Positions 1 to 9,247 of a DNA stretch of 64,000 bases are shown piece after piece. Source of the DNA: Gadus chalcogrammus (taxonomy: Eukaryota > Chordata > Actinopteri > Gadiformes > Gadidae); contig NC_079419.1 of NCBI RefSeq assembly GCF_026213295.1, forward strand, positions 19,392,741-19,456,740, given 5' to 3'. The notes below the pieces were generated by a model. That model saw nothing but the letters and a program-made list of their open reading frames with translations. It was not told the origin of the DNA and did not search any database. Made by a program: the position numbers and the translations under genes. Within the stretch, counting starts at the first letter, position 1, and every line of letters starts with the position of its first letter.

Positions 1-2
1 AA

Positions 3-650
3 ATCGTTTGTGATGCAAATCTATCCTTGTTAAACGTTGTTGCGCGGTGGCCTGGAGGAACACACAACTCATTCATCATGCAGAAAAGCTCTGTTGGTGT
101 GCGTCTCCAAGAAGGCGCTGTGGAAGATGGCTGGCTCATTGGTGAGTATTAGGCTACAACATGTTTAAAATACTATTGCTGGGTTGGGTCATTAGGTGAT
201 CGAGGTTACCCGCTGAAGCCATGGCTAATGACCCCCTTAACCAACCCGAGGACCCAGCAGGAAGTATAACCGGCGTATAAACGGGCCCATGCGCGCACGA
301 GGAGCACCGTTGAGCGCGCAATAGGCCTGCTGAAAGGGCGATGGCTGTGCCTTTCCAGCAAGGGGGGGACACTGCAGTGTCGGCCTGAAAAGGTGTGAAG
401 GATCATCATAGCTTGCTGTGTGCTACACAATTTAGCCATCAGACAGGGGGTCCCTCTGCAGGAACTCCCCAGACCAGACGGCCCTATGCCTGACGCAGTG
501 CCCCTTCCACCTCCTAATGCCGCTGGCCTTCAGACGAAACGGGATCATACAGAGATTTTAGGTAAATCTTTGGTCAACGGTTTATGGTTTATTTATCATT
601 TTATTTGCGCAAGAGGCAATCTGTTCAAGAGACTCATTGATTTGAATTAA
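3..650 (+). pseudogene. HARBI1-like nuclease of a PIF/Harbinger transposon, 5'-truncated and broken
   Basis: The + strand reads through the second half of a HARBI1-type DDE nuclease, which cuts and moves Harbinger transposons. Recognisable blocks are VVARWPGGTHNSF near 36-75, a GDRGYPL block from 196, and STVERAIGLLKGRW near 309-345. A 54-bp intron with GT and AG ends (142-195) joins the first two blocks in frame. The frame has in-frame stops at 267-269 (TAA) and 396-398 (TGA). The family normally has HD after WPGST, and this copy reads HN at that place, so a probable catalytic Asp is lost. The reading ends at a stop at 648-650. The N-terminal half lies before the window. It is convergent with the Myb-like partner. 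Confidence 0.8.
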
Positions 651-1334
651 TACATTGGTCATGTTGGTCAGTTGCTCCTTCAGGTCATTAATGGATTATG
701 TAATTTCCTCTTGGTTTTGCAGCACCGCCTCCACCAGCACTCTTGGCGCACGGTGCACGGAAGGGACAATGGACGGCCCCGGTTCCTCCGACTCCTCCAG
801 CACCATGGGACCCACTGTGAAAGAAACTAATTCACATTAATTTCACAGAGTTTAGTATAGAAGGTTTTTTTCTTCTAAATGTCGACATTTTAATAAAATG
901 TTTGCAAACACAGAGTTTGTTTTCTTGTACCTTCAATTTGAATGTTAGACGACCGGGCTTGAGCGTCGGTGTCACCGTCCTCAATTATGCCGGACAGAGC
1001 TGTGTCGCCAATGATGCTGGCAATTGGGTTGTCCAAAGGGGAAAGTTCTGTGGTGGTCTGTCCCCCTCCAGTTGGTGATGTCTCACGTCTGTGACTTTCT
1101 TTGGCATTGAGTTTAACGTCAAACCATTTTTTCTTTACTGCAGATGGTGTTCTCACTTGTGACCCAAATAAATGAACTGCATCAGTCACATTTTCCCATG
1201 AAGCAATCTTTCTTTTGTTCGTTGTGTCTCCTCCTAAGTGAGCTAAAAAGTATTTTTTGATTTGATTCAACCTCGTTTCCAAGGGTTTCCATTTCTGTGT
1301 TGGAGAAGTTTATTTTCTTTACCCTCTTTGTCAT
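582..1334 (-). pseudogene. Myb/SANT-like DNA-binding partner protein of the same Harbinger element, broken
   Basis: Autonomous Harbinger elements carry a second gene, a Myb/SANT-type (NAIF1-like) protein that binds the ends and imports the transposase. Here the minus strand starts at ATG 1334-1332. The central tryptophan-containing block (KRKIASWENVTDAV, then AVKKKWFD) lies near 1220-1115. A GT-AG intron at 930-815 links it to a C-terminal coiled-coil-like stretch (EQLTNMTNVLIQINESL) that ends at 582. A run of five T bases near 1253 shifts the frame by one, and a TAA interrupts exon 2 near 703. The gene is therefore dead. The pair plus its convergent layout identifies the element better than either part alone. 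Confidence 0.72.
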
Positions 1335-1390
1335 TGTAGCGGTGAGTGGTAAAACACATTCACATGGTTAATAAAGGGATGCGTTGCGAC

Positions 1391-1735
1391 TAGGGATGGG
1401 CATGATTAATCGACGATCGACTAATTGATCGTTAAGAATTTCGTCGATTGCGTACATTTTTCATCGATTAAACTAATGCAGTATGCAATTAAACATTTTA
1501 CCACACGGGGGCAATATTTAAATTTGCGGCTCCTCCCCCGCAATAAACATCCCGCTTTGAACGGTGAACTCTTCACGCCTAGCAGCTATAAATAGCTATA
1601 GAAACTACAAAATTACAATTAATGCAGGCTATGTGGAAAATGCGTCGACTTTGGCTCAGCCTAGCTCCGCCCTCTTCCGCTAGGTAGCTAAGATGGCTGC
1701 CGTTGAGTACGAAAAGTGTACATCGCCACACACTT
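1391..1735. repeat. hAT-like terminal segment and AT-rich spacer
   Basis: The segment begins TAGGGATGGGCATGATTAAT, which resembles the ends of fish hAT elements, followed by a short palindrome-rich stretch (ATCGACGATCGACTAATTGATCG). No matching opposite end was found nearby, so the element boundaries are unknown. No coding potential is visible. Confidence 0.35.
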
Positions 1736-1748
1736 CGCGATTTGACCG

Positions 1749-1875
1749 TTTTCAGTACACTTACAACAAGTGTACTGAAAACTAAAAATACAAAAATTTG
1801 TACGCGCCCGGTACAAATTTGGCAGCCGGTGTCACACTAAATTTGTACCGGCTGCCAAATTTGTACCGGGCGCGT
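1749..1875. repeat. Two adjacent perfect hairpins at the MITE left end
   Basis: The first hairpin (1749-1783) has 15-bp arms GTTTTCAGTACACTT and a 5-nt loop. The second (1802-1875) has perfect 29-bp arms that begin ACGCGCCCGGTACAAATTT, around a 16-nt loop. The second results from an inverted extra copy of the terminal repeat. Confidence 0.85.
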
Positions 1876-2447
1876 CATCCATACGTAATCCATTCCAAAC
1901 CTGCCTGTCAGCAGATGATCGCGTCGTCCGTTGCCGGGCAGGTTTCAAAAAACATTCGCGCTCATGTTGCCAAAGACGAAATAACATAATACAGTTAACG
2001 GATCGCTAGATAATGTAATGTTTTGTTGGGTTCATTAATAAACACACGATGTATCTTGGAACAGACATCAACATGCAGCGCGCCAATCCAACTGCGCATG
2101 CTCCGTGTGACGGTCTAATAACTGATGTTGATATCATTACAGATAACACTTGTTTTTACTTAGTATTTGTATTGTATTTAATTGTTTAATAAAATTTAGC
2201 AAGTAAACTGAGTGTTTAAAGCAGGTCAAGGACGAAATAGCACAATACAGATAACGGATCGCTAGATAGGAGGTTCGCGAATGTTCACGTCATTCGACGC
2301 GATCGTCCGTTGCCAGGCAACGGACGAAGCGATCATCTGTTGCCAGGCAGATTTGGAGTGGATTACGTATGGGTGACGCCCGGTACAAATTTGGCAGCCG
2401 GTACAAATTTAGTGTGACACCGGTACAAATTTAGTGTGACACCGCCT
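1798..2447. repeat. MITE with long terminal inverted repeats (family A, copy 1)
   Basis: The left end (from about 1829) reads GTGTCACACTAAATTTGTACCGG, then CATACGTAATCCA, AAACCTGCC and GATCGCGTCGTCCGTTGCC. The right end (2280-2445) carries the same blocks inverted. The terminal AAATTTGTACCGG module is duplicated on both sides. There is no coding capacity. A related element lies at 26468-27080. It has the same ATCGCGTCG and CCTGGCAACGGACGATCGCG blocks and the same CACTCAGTTTACTAGC core. Confidence 0.75.
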
Positions 2448-3294
2448 TTGAGAATAAAAAAAATATCCAATCACAATTCAGTTTCACTGTTGCGAGGTAA
2501 ATCATCTATACCATGTTAAACATAGGAAGGGAGGCCAGCCTCATCTACTCCTTGCAACCAATCACAAATCAGTATTTTTTTAAATAATGTTCTGAGCAAA
2601 TTCGTTCTTTCTAGTCAGTTGCCGCGGCTAAGAAAGATTACGACTAACAATGATATCAACATGGAGGAGAATATAATTCAATATCTACAAGAACACAATT
2701 TTCGAGGCTACAGTTTGAGCATAAAGAGAATGGAAGACCAACACTGAGACTGAACTTGATCCAGACCACAAAGCTTCAAGGAGGAGAACTACGCTCGGAC
2801 GGAATGGCTAGCTGGCTCTGATCGGAAATTATTCTGCTGGCCTTGCATTTTGTTTGATGAATAACCTACACCTAACCCATGGATTAGCATTGGATTTGAT
2901 AACTTGCAAAGAGCCATGGAGAGACATGGCAAGTCAAAGAGCCACATTAATTCCAACTTAAAGTTGAAACTGTTTGGACGTGTGCAGATTGATGAAGCCC
3001 TCAGCCAGGCAGCTAGCATCGCTACCCAGCGCCACAATGGACTTGTGAGAAGAAATCGGGAGATACTACGTAAAATGATTATTGCAGTGGTATATCTTGG
3101 GAAGCAAGAGCAGGCCTTCCGTGGGCACAATGAGTCAGCTGAATAGCCTTAATAAGGGGAATTACGTTGAATTGGTGGAGTCTTACTGTGAGGTAGATCC
3201 TGCTAGCTCAACATCTAGAATCAGCCACAGTTTTCAAAGGGACATCAAAAGCCATAAAGAACGACATCATTCATAGCATAGCAATGGTGATTAA

Positions 3295-3899
3295 AGGCCA
3301 ATTTCCACTGGAATCGGCACGGAAGCGGCACGGCAGCGAACCGGCTGTGTTCCGTAGTGTAATCCCCACTGGAAGCGGCACGGACACGTTCCGACTATGG
3401 CTGCTCAAGACGTACATAATTATAATAATTATTCATACAATATTATTCACGAGTTATATTCAAACCCTACATAATATATATGCATCAATATTATAACCCA
3501 TTAAATACGGTAGACCTATGATTTCTAGATGTCATGGCAACGTCCACTCGCGACACTGGACTTGCGAGGCATCGACGCAGACTTTCATTTATTCTTTGCC
3601 ACTGATTAGCTATTGATACCATAGATAGACTGTATAATACAATACCCTGTGAATTGTATAGGGATCGAAAGGCAAACTGATTGGCTGTAGTCGTGTTCTG
3701 AGACACGGCAGCGAACTGGCAACTTTCAGAAATTGAAGAGGCAAGTATCGTAAACGAAGTGCCAGTTTGGGGACGGTTCCGTGCCGTGCCGGTGCCGTAT
3801 CCAGTGGAAATGCCTACGTTGACTTTAATGGTTTCTATTATTTTCGGCGTGCGATTCGCTGCCGTGCCGCTTCCGTGCCGATTCCAGTGGAAATTGGCC
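3295..3899. mobile_element. Non-autonomous element with TTAA target duplication inside the hAT gene
   Basis: TTAA is present at 3291-3294 and 3900-3903. Between them the ends are inverted repeats of about 45 bp that begin AGGCCAATTTCCACTGGAAT on the left and GGCCAATTTCCACTGGAAT on the right, so the right end is one base shorter. TTAA targets are used by piggyBac and by some other superfamilies. The terminal sequence alone does not say which. No transposase is encoded. Confidence 0.82.
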
Positions 3900-4097
3900 T
3901 TAAGGCAGACATCGATCGCGAAATTAGTGCAGCTCCATTCATCGCCGTGCAAGCTGACGATACAACTGATGTGTCCTGCCAGTGTCAGATCTCTGTCATA
4001 GATAATGTGAATGAGAAAGGGAATGCGTGCGAACGATTCTTAGGATTTGAGGATGTCAGTGCAGAAAGAGATGCCGTGGCTTTAACTGAAGTTGTAA

Positions 4098-5242
4098 CCC
4101 TGCGTTCACACCAAAAGATGCAAAAAGCTGCCGCGCAGCACGATCCCATTCAAAGTGAATGTAGAGACGCTTTGCTGCCGCAGCACTTGCTGCCGAGAAA
4201 ACCGGCAGCAAAATTTGATTTGCGGCGCGGCAGAATCTGATTTGCAGCGCAGCACGCCTGTGCCCGCTGCCAGGCACGGGCGGCGGGCGCGTTCACGTAT
4301 TTTGCGGCGCGTCAAATGCTGCTCGAGTTGAAATATTTCAACTTTTCGGCAGCAAACGCGTGATGACAGCCAATCAGCGTTCAACAGCGTTGCCACTGAG
4401 GCGTTGCCACTGAGTGACATGCCGTGACAGCCAATCAGTGTTACTCCCTTGGAGTGACCTAGAGTTCACTACCGTTACATTTATTTAGTAGCTCGAAAAA
4501 CCCCACAAATCAGCATTCTGTAGTGTAGTTGTGTTTACAGTTAAATTAAACTATGAGTATGCTAAAGGGCTAGAATAACAACCCCAAACAAAACCCAGTT
4601 GGGTGCCAGGCAGCACCAGCCTTCCAGTCTCCGAATGGTCTCATGAACCCATAAACGACGGGCATTCCGACGTCTCTCCCTCTTCCACAACAGGTAAAGA
4701 CATGCAATGCTCGTAATGTCGGCCATGGTTGTGAATAAATTCAGAAGCACCGCGGGCAAAACTTGCCGTGCCGCGAAACTTCCCGCGCAGCAAAACTGCG
4801 GCGCAAAACTTCGGCGGCAACGCGTTCGGGCAGCAAATGCATCTCTTGGTGTGAACGCAGGGTTACGGGAACATTAACCCTGCGTTCACACCAAAAGATG
4901 CAAAAAGTTGACGCGCGTCGTGATCCCATTCAAAGTGAATGTAGAGACGCGTTGCTGCTTTGCTGCCGCAGCATTTGCTGCCGAGAAAACGGGCAGCAAA
5001 ACTTGATTTGCGGCGCGTCAAAATCTGATTTGCGGCGCGGCATGCCCGTGCCCGCTGCCGGGCACGGGCGAAGGGCGCGTTCACGTATTTTGCGGCGCGT
5101 CAAATGCTGCTCGAGTTGAAATATTTCAACTTTTGACGCGCCGCAAACCTTTGACGCGCCGCAAAACTTGATTTGACGCGCCGCAAAACTCAGGCGTCAA
5201 CGCGTTCGGCCAGCAAATGCATCTTTTGCTGTGAACGCAGGG
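4098..5242. mobile_element. Compound Harbinger-type element, two units, TAA target duplication
   Basis: TAA flanks the block at 4095-4097 and 5243-5245. The ends are CCCTGCGTTCACACCAAAAG and its inverted form. Two units, 4098-4862 and 4878-5242, each have both ends and are separated by 15 bp that begin with TTA and end with TAA. The unit interior is rich in GCCGCGCC-type repeats. The minus strand of 4562-4759 reads CLYLLWKRERRRNARRLWVH, which resembles the basic N-terminal segment of PIF/Harbinger transposases. The 3-bp TAA target also fits that superfamily. Confidence 0.75.
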
Positions 5243-5275
5243 TAAGAAAGTACAATCCGGAGGAGAAATTAATAT

Positions 5276-6145
5276 AATCTACACTGTTGTATGCATATCG
5301 TTTACTTTGTCTTGGTTGTTCAGGGATGGCTGTCCCATTAAATGTTAGTTTACTGTTTTGGTTTTATAACGAAATAAACGAGTCACGCATTCGTGTGCCC
5401 AACGTGAGGAATTGTCTCTTTCCATTTAATGCAATTTCCACAATATTTTATTTATGTGATTGGAGGATACGTGTCGTTGACCCTGTAGGCTGCCATGCCA
5501 TGCATTACATTTAAGTAGCACGCTCGCACCATGAATGAACTTAACTTTATGAAGTTGAACTTTGTCTGCACGTTTAATTAAAAGTTTAGAAGCATTGTCC
5601 TCTGCTGATACACTTTTAAGTGTCTAGTTTATTTGAGTTATTATCCTCTCTTAACGACGCCTCCAAACGACGCGTCACGCGAGAATGCTTTTTTTAAAGT
5701 TGTGTAGAAAGACATGCATGTGCGGGTGCACTGCGCGCGTTCATGAATGCACGTTCATGTTTGCCTCCCTGGTGAGCTCGGCCAGGAACCGCTACTGGGC
5801 TCATGCACTGCTTAATTGTCTTTTTATCAGGATTTGTTGATGGAATTACGACATATGAAAAATCTCTCTCTGGATTTTTGATTTGACAGCACTGAATCCT
5901 TACTTAACGCTTCGACGGTGGAGGTCCAGCCAGCCATAGCAGACTTCCCACTCGGTTTGTCAGAGGTCTAAAGCCTTAGGCCCAATCTCAATACTTCCCC
6001 TTACCCCTTATCTTCCCCCTTACCCTTGAAGTTGCGCGTTCATGTGAGAGCTAGTGGTGTCTCAATACCCAATTTGATCAAGATTAAGGGATAAGATTGA
6101 GTGCTATGTACCCCTTATTTTTAAGATGATTTGAGAGCTCACTTG
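5276..6145. other. AT-rich non-coding interval
   Basis: No gene is supported here. A short segment at 5980-6110 (CCCAATCTCAATACTTCCCC, later ATAAGATTGAG) looks like a degraded relative of the hairpin element that follows. Confidence 0.4.
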
Positions 6146-6253
6146 GGCCGAATCTCGATTCTTCCCCTTGCCCCTTTTGCTTTGTCTTTGTCTTGGTTAA
6201 GACAAAGACAAAGACAAAGCAAAAGGGGCAAGGGGAAGAATCGAGATTCGGCC
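6146..6253. repeat. Perfect 49-bp inverted repeat (hairpin)
   Basis: The left arm 6146-6194 and the right arm 6205-6253 are exact reverse complements around a 10-nt loop. The arms start GGCCGAATCTCGATTCTTCC and end in TTTGTCTTTGTCTT. A foldback MITE or a recent inverted duplication would explain it. No coding frame is associated. Confidence 0.9.
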
Positions 6254-6384
6254 TTAGTCTACTCATATTTGTATTTTTAACTAAAACATAAATTTCATGT
6301 TTTGGTGTCATTTTCAGACGGCGATGAAGTCCTTCTGCTGCTGTGGGTGCTTTTCCCACGGGGACCTGGACTAAATGGTTCATA

Positions 6385-6690
6385 CATGGACCAGCCCAAC
6401 AGCAGCTGCTGGCCAGAGACCAGTGTGGACCATAAAAAGCACGGCTGGCCTGAGCCCAGTGTGGACCACCCCAATAGCTGCTGGCCAGAGCCCAGTAGGG
6501 GCCACAAAAACCGCTGATGCACTGAGACTAGTGTGGACCATCACAATAGCTGCTTGCCTGAACACAGCCTGGACCCCCCAAAGAATGCAGCTTCCCTGAG
6601 AATAGTGTGGACCACCCCAAAGAATGCAGCTTCCCTGAGACTAGTGTGGACCAGCCCAAAGGCAGCACCTTCCCTGAGCCTAGGCTTGGG
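6385..6690. repeat. Degenerate minisatellite, unit about 39-42 bp
   Basis: About seven to eight diverged copies of a unit with the shared core AGTGTGGACCACCCC, followed by AATAGCTGCTGGCCAGAG or AAAGAATGCAGCTTCCCTGAG. Unit length is often a multiple of 3, so several short frames stay open by repetition (for example repeats of WPEPSVDH). I see no reason to call a gene. Confidence 0.75.
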
Positions 6691-7194
6691 TGCATGTTTA
6701 CCACCTCATCAGTGGCCCTGTCTGGGAAAAGCAGATGTAAAGAAGACTTGTCCAACTGTGAGCCACACACCTTCTGGGTCAGGGTTATGGTTAGAAGGTT
6801 TAGGGTTACCTTATATGTGTGGGCTGACAGAGTCATCTAAGGAATTAATGATTAAGGAACTCAACATCTCTACTGAAATGTTCTGAAACAAAATCGCTAT
6901 GGAGGGGCTGTGAATTTGGCCCTTGAGAGTCATGGCTCTTATTAGGGGTCCCCTATATTTTTCTGTAAGTTGTTTTTTCCCCCCCAAATTCTGTAAAAGT
7001 CATACTGCAGCCTATACAGTAAGTCGAAAACTCTTGAAATGTTCAGGTATGGTTACCAATAACCCCCACTACCCATGCACCCAAATTTGTGGTACTGCAC
7101 CAAAAGGTGGCACTATTGTGAAAAATCATGAATTAGGCTTATTTCTCGATACCATTGGGTGGACTTGAGGCCACCCAAAAGAAGTCTAGCTTCG
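6691..7194. other. Unassigned non-coding interval
   Basis: No gene, clean repeat boundary or hairpin was recognised in this interval. Confidence 0.4.
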
Positions 7195-7205
7195 CCACTG
7201 ATTGA

Positions 7206-7440
7206 GCATTCATTCATTTTTCATTTTATCGAGTCTCCTCAGGAGTAACGATGGGTCACCATCGTCATTCCTTTCGATAGCTTATACAGACAGGGGACGC
7301 CACACCTCTCTGCCCGGAGCAGTCAGGGTGGGGCGTCTCGCTCAGGGACGCCTCGACACTCAGCTAGGAGGAGCCAGGGATCAAACCAGCAACCTTCCGG
7401 TCACCAGCCAACCCGCTCTACCTCCTGAGCTACTGCCGCC
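7206..7440 (-). mobile_element. tRNA-derived SINE, minus strand, with 11-bp target duplication
   Basis: Read on the minus strand from 7440, the head has an RNA polymerase III A box (TAGCTCAGGAGG) and a B box (GGTTTGATCCC) at tRNA-like spacing. The tail is A-rich with ATG-type repeats (AAAATGAAAAATGAATGAA) near 7206-7230. CCACTGATTGA occurs at 7195-7205 and again at 7441-7451, exactly flanking the element, as expected for LINE-mediated insertion. Length is 235 bp. Confidence 0.88.
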
Positions 7441-7449
7441 CCACTGATT

Positions 7450-8394
7450 GATCAGCAGGTGTTATTCAACGCTAACTTCTTGGCATGGGATGATCTCTCC
7501 CAAACAGGACACGCATACTCTGCAGTGGAGTAGCACAGGGACAGAGCAGTAGATCTTAGTGTGTGTGCTGTTACTCCCAATTTGGAGTTGGTCAGCTTCC
7601 GGAGGATGTTATTTCGGGAGTTAACTTTCAGTTTGGTGTTTTTGTATTCAAGAGGTGCTCTAGACCACGGGATGTTAAGAGGTCTGTTTGCTTCCCGGTT
7701 CCTGAGATGGAACGAGCAGGCTTGGGTTTGCGTGTAGGTGGTTGCGCTTGTAGTAGAAGTGTAGATTAGCTAGGGCTGAGGTGAGATTCGCTTCTACAGC
7801 TTCAAACGTGTTCTCTTGGGATGTTACACAGAGGTCGACAGCATAGATTAACCGTTCAGTGGTCTTGTCCATTGGCTGTTCATTGGTGTAGATGTTATAT
7901 AGTAGTGGAGCCAGCACACTACCTTGAGGTAAGCTATTCCGTTTGCTTGTTGTTAAGGACGACAAAGAAATGCCTATCTTTCAGGAGGGCTCCGATGAGG
8001 TCTGTCAGTGCCAGGTCTTCTCCAAGATCTTTTTCAGGAGGAGGCGGAGGTTCACAGAGTCACATGCGGCAGACAGATCAACAAAGACGGCTCCTGTCAC
8101 CAGACCTTTATGGAACCCGTCTTCTATGTGCTGTGTGAGATTCAGAAGTTGACTTGTTGTGGATTTGACAGGTCGGAATCCAGCTTGTTGAGGGACGATG
8201 GCTGGTTCAACGACTGGGGCAAGCCTGTTGAGGACCAGGCGTTCAAACAGCTTGTACGGATGGAATAGCAGGGAGATTGGGCGGAAGCTCTTTGCATATG
8301 CTGGATCTTTACCGGTTTTGAGAGAGCGATGATTATGGTTTTCCTCTTTAGGATGTTTCTTGTCAGAATCCCGCTCAATGTCGTTGATATACAT
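7450..8394 (-). pseudogene. Non-LTR retrotransposon reverse transcriptase fragment
   Basis: The minus strand carries RT blocks in order. FRPISLLFHPYKLFERLVLNRL and QAGFRPVKSTTSQLLNLTQH lie within 8394-8005. SLPQGSVLAPLLYNIYTN and IYAVDLC lie within 7965-7675. The frame shifts between the two parts. The catalytic YADD box reads YAVD (7845-7834), so one of the two metal-binding Asp residues is lost. The motif spelling resembles jockey-like elements. The clade is not certain. Confidence 0.78.
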
Positions 8395-8802
8395 CCTTAA
8401 GCCAAATCATCGGCTCGTAACACAACAACTGCAATCTATGTCTCCGGGTTCCCCCAACTTTGTATTGGGAGATTTACAAAGTTTTGAATACAGCCCCTTG
8501 CTAAATTTAATTAATAACTGTACATTAAAAAGTATTTTCTGCTCAATCGAAAAGGTTTAACTGCTTTCTCCTCCTCGACTGCATGTTTGGATACAACGCG
8601 CAGGCTTGATGCGCATGCTCCGCCTCGTCTTCTACTTTAAGTCGAGGACCAGCGCCACACAGTGGCCTTGAATATGTACTTCAGCTTTTCTTCAGCTAGA
8701 TGCATTTTTGCATTGAGTCCGTCTTTATGGAAAATTCCTGAAACACTACCAAGGAAATCGGAGGGGAAAAGATCGTTTTCGCTCGTGTGGAAAGGGCCTT
8801 AA
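8395..8802. other. Unassigned non-coding interval
   Basis: No gene or clean repeat was recognised. Confidence 0.35.
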
Positions 8803-9040
8803 AGGCTGATTATGGTCCCAAGTTCACGCAACGCAAGGACCAAGCAGACGCTTTGACGCAGTCGTGAACCTGTTTGGGTTCTGTTTCGGGTTTTAGTGAG
8901 CTGACCAATAACAGCCCTAGCTGCTGCGGAAGGTTACATTTTTTTTGGAGGCGCATATCAGGCCCTTAAGAGGGTCCGCAAGGACATAACGGGTCCGTAA
9001 CCCCCTTGCGTTGCGTGAACGTGGGACCAAAATCATTCCT
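8803..9040. mobile_element. Short MITE with TTAA-type target and about 35-bp inverted ends
   Basis: The left end (AGGCTGATTATGGTCCCAAG, then TTCACGCAACGC) follows TTAA at 8799-8802. The right end is its imperfect inverse (GCGTTGCGTGAACGTGGGAC) before TTAG at 9041-9044. The 238-bp body has no coding frame. Confidence 0.68.
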
Positions 9041-9049
9041 TTAGAGTTA

Positions 9050-9247
9050 ACGATGTGCTCTCAAACAAGCTCCACTCATTATTTACACAAATAGCTACCA
9101 GAGCCAGTCTAAGAATAGACTTAATAAAGTTTGCAGATGACTCGGTCATAGTAAGCCTGCTGAAACGAGGGAACATGATCATAGACCGGTCGTTAAAGAC
9201 TTGTCGTGGTGGATGCTTGTCATTTTAGGAAATCAGCACCATTCCCC
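9050..9247 (+). pseudogene. Outermost LINE relic, 5' part (RT palm), split by a hAT insertion
   Basis: A short reverse-transcriptase stretch contains IKFADDS, the catalytic FADD box at 9130-9141. The same reading resumes at 13927 after the inserted hAT, where LINE C-terminal sequence follows. Confidence 0.6.

Larger units (their letters stand above)
2661..5275 (+). pseudogene. hAT-family transposase (TTF-type zinc finger/DUF4371 class), interrupted by two insertions
   Basis: Short matches to the ZMYM6-like hAT class run along the + strand. These include an ATG at 2661, the zinc-finger-like block TEWLAGSDRKLFCWPCILF near 2797-2852, and an RHGKSKSHIN block near 2918. FRGHNES and NKGNYVELVE follow near 3117-3180, and AAPFIAVQADDTTDVSCQC near 3930-3985. 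A last block ends LTEVV before 4095 and resumes RKYNPEE after 5243. Internal stops, for example near 2746 and 2860, show decay. A TTAA element sits at 3295-3899 and a Harbinger-type element at 4098-5242. The frame is continuous across both when one target copy is removed. No C-terminal dimerisation domain is seen after 5275. Confidence 0.75.

Noticed and set aside
6295..6886. Frames with repeated WPEPSVDH or similar
   Set aside because: They are produced by the degenerate minisatellite.
7205..7441. A true tRNA gene
   Set aside because: A and B boxes are present, but the 235-bp length, A-rich tail and target duplication show a SINE.
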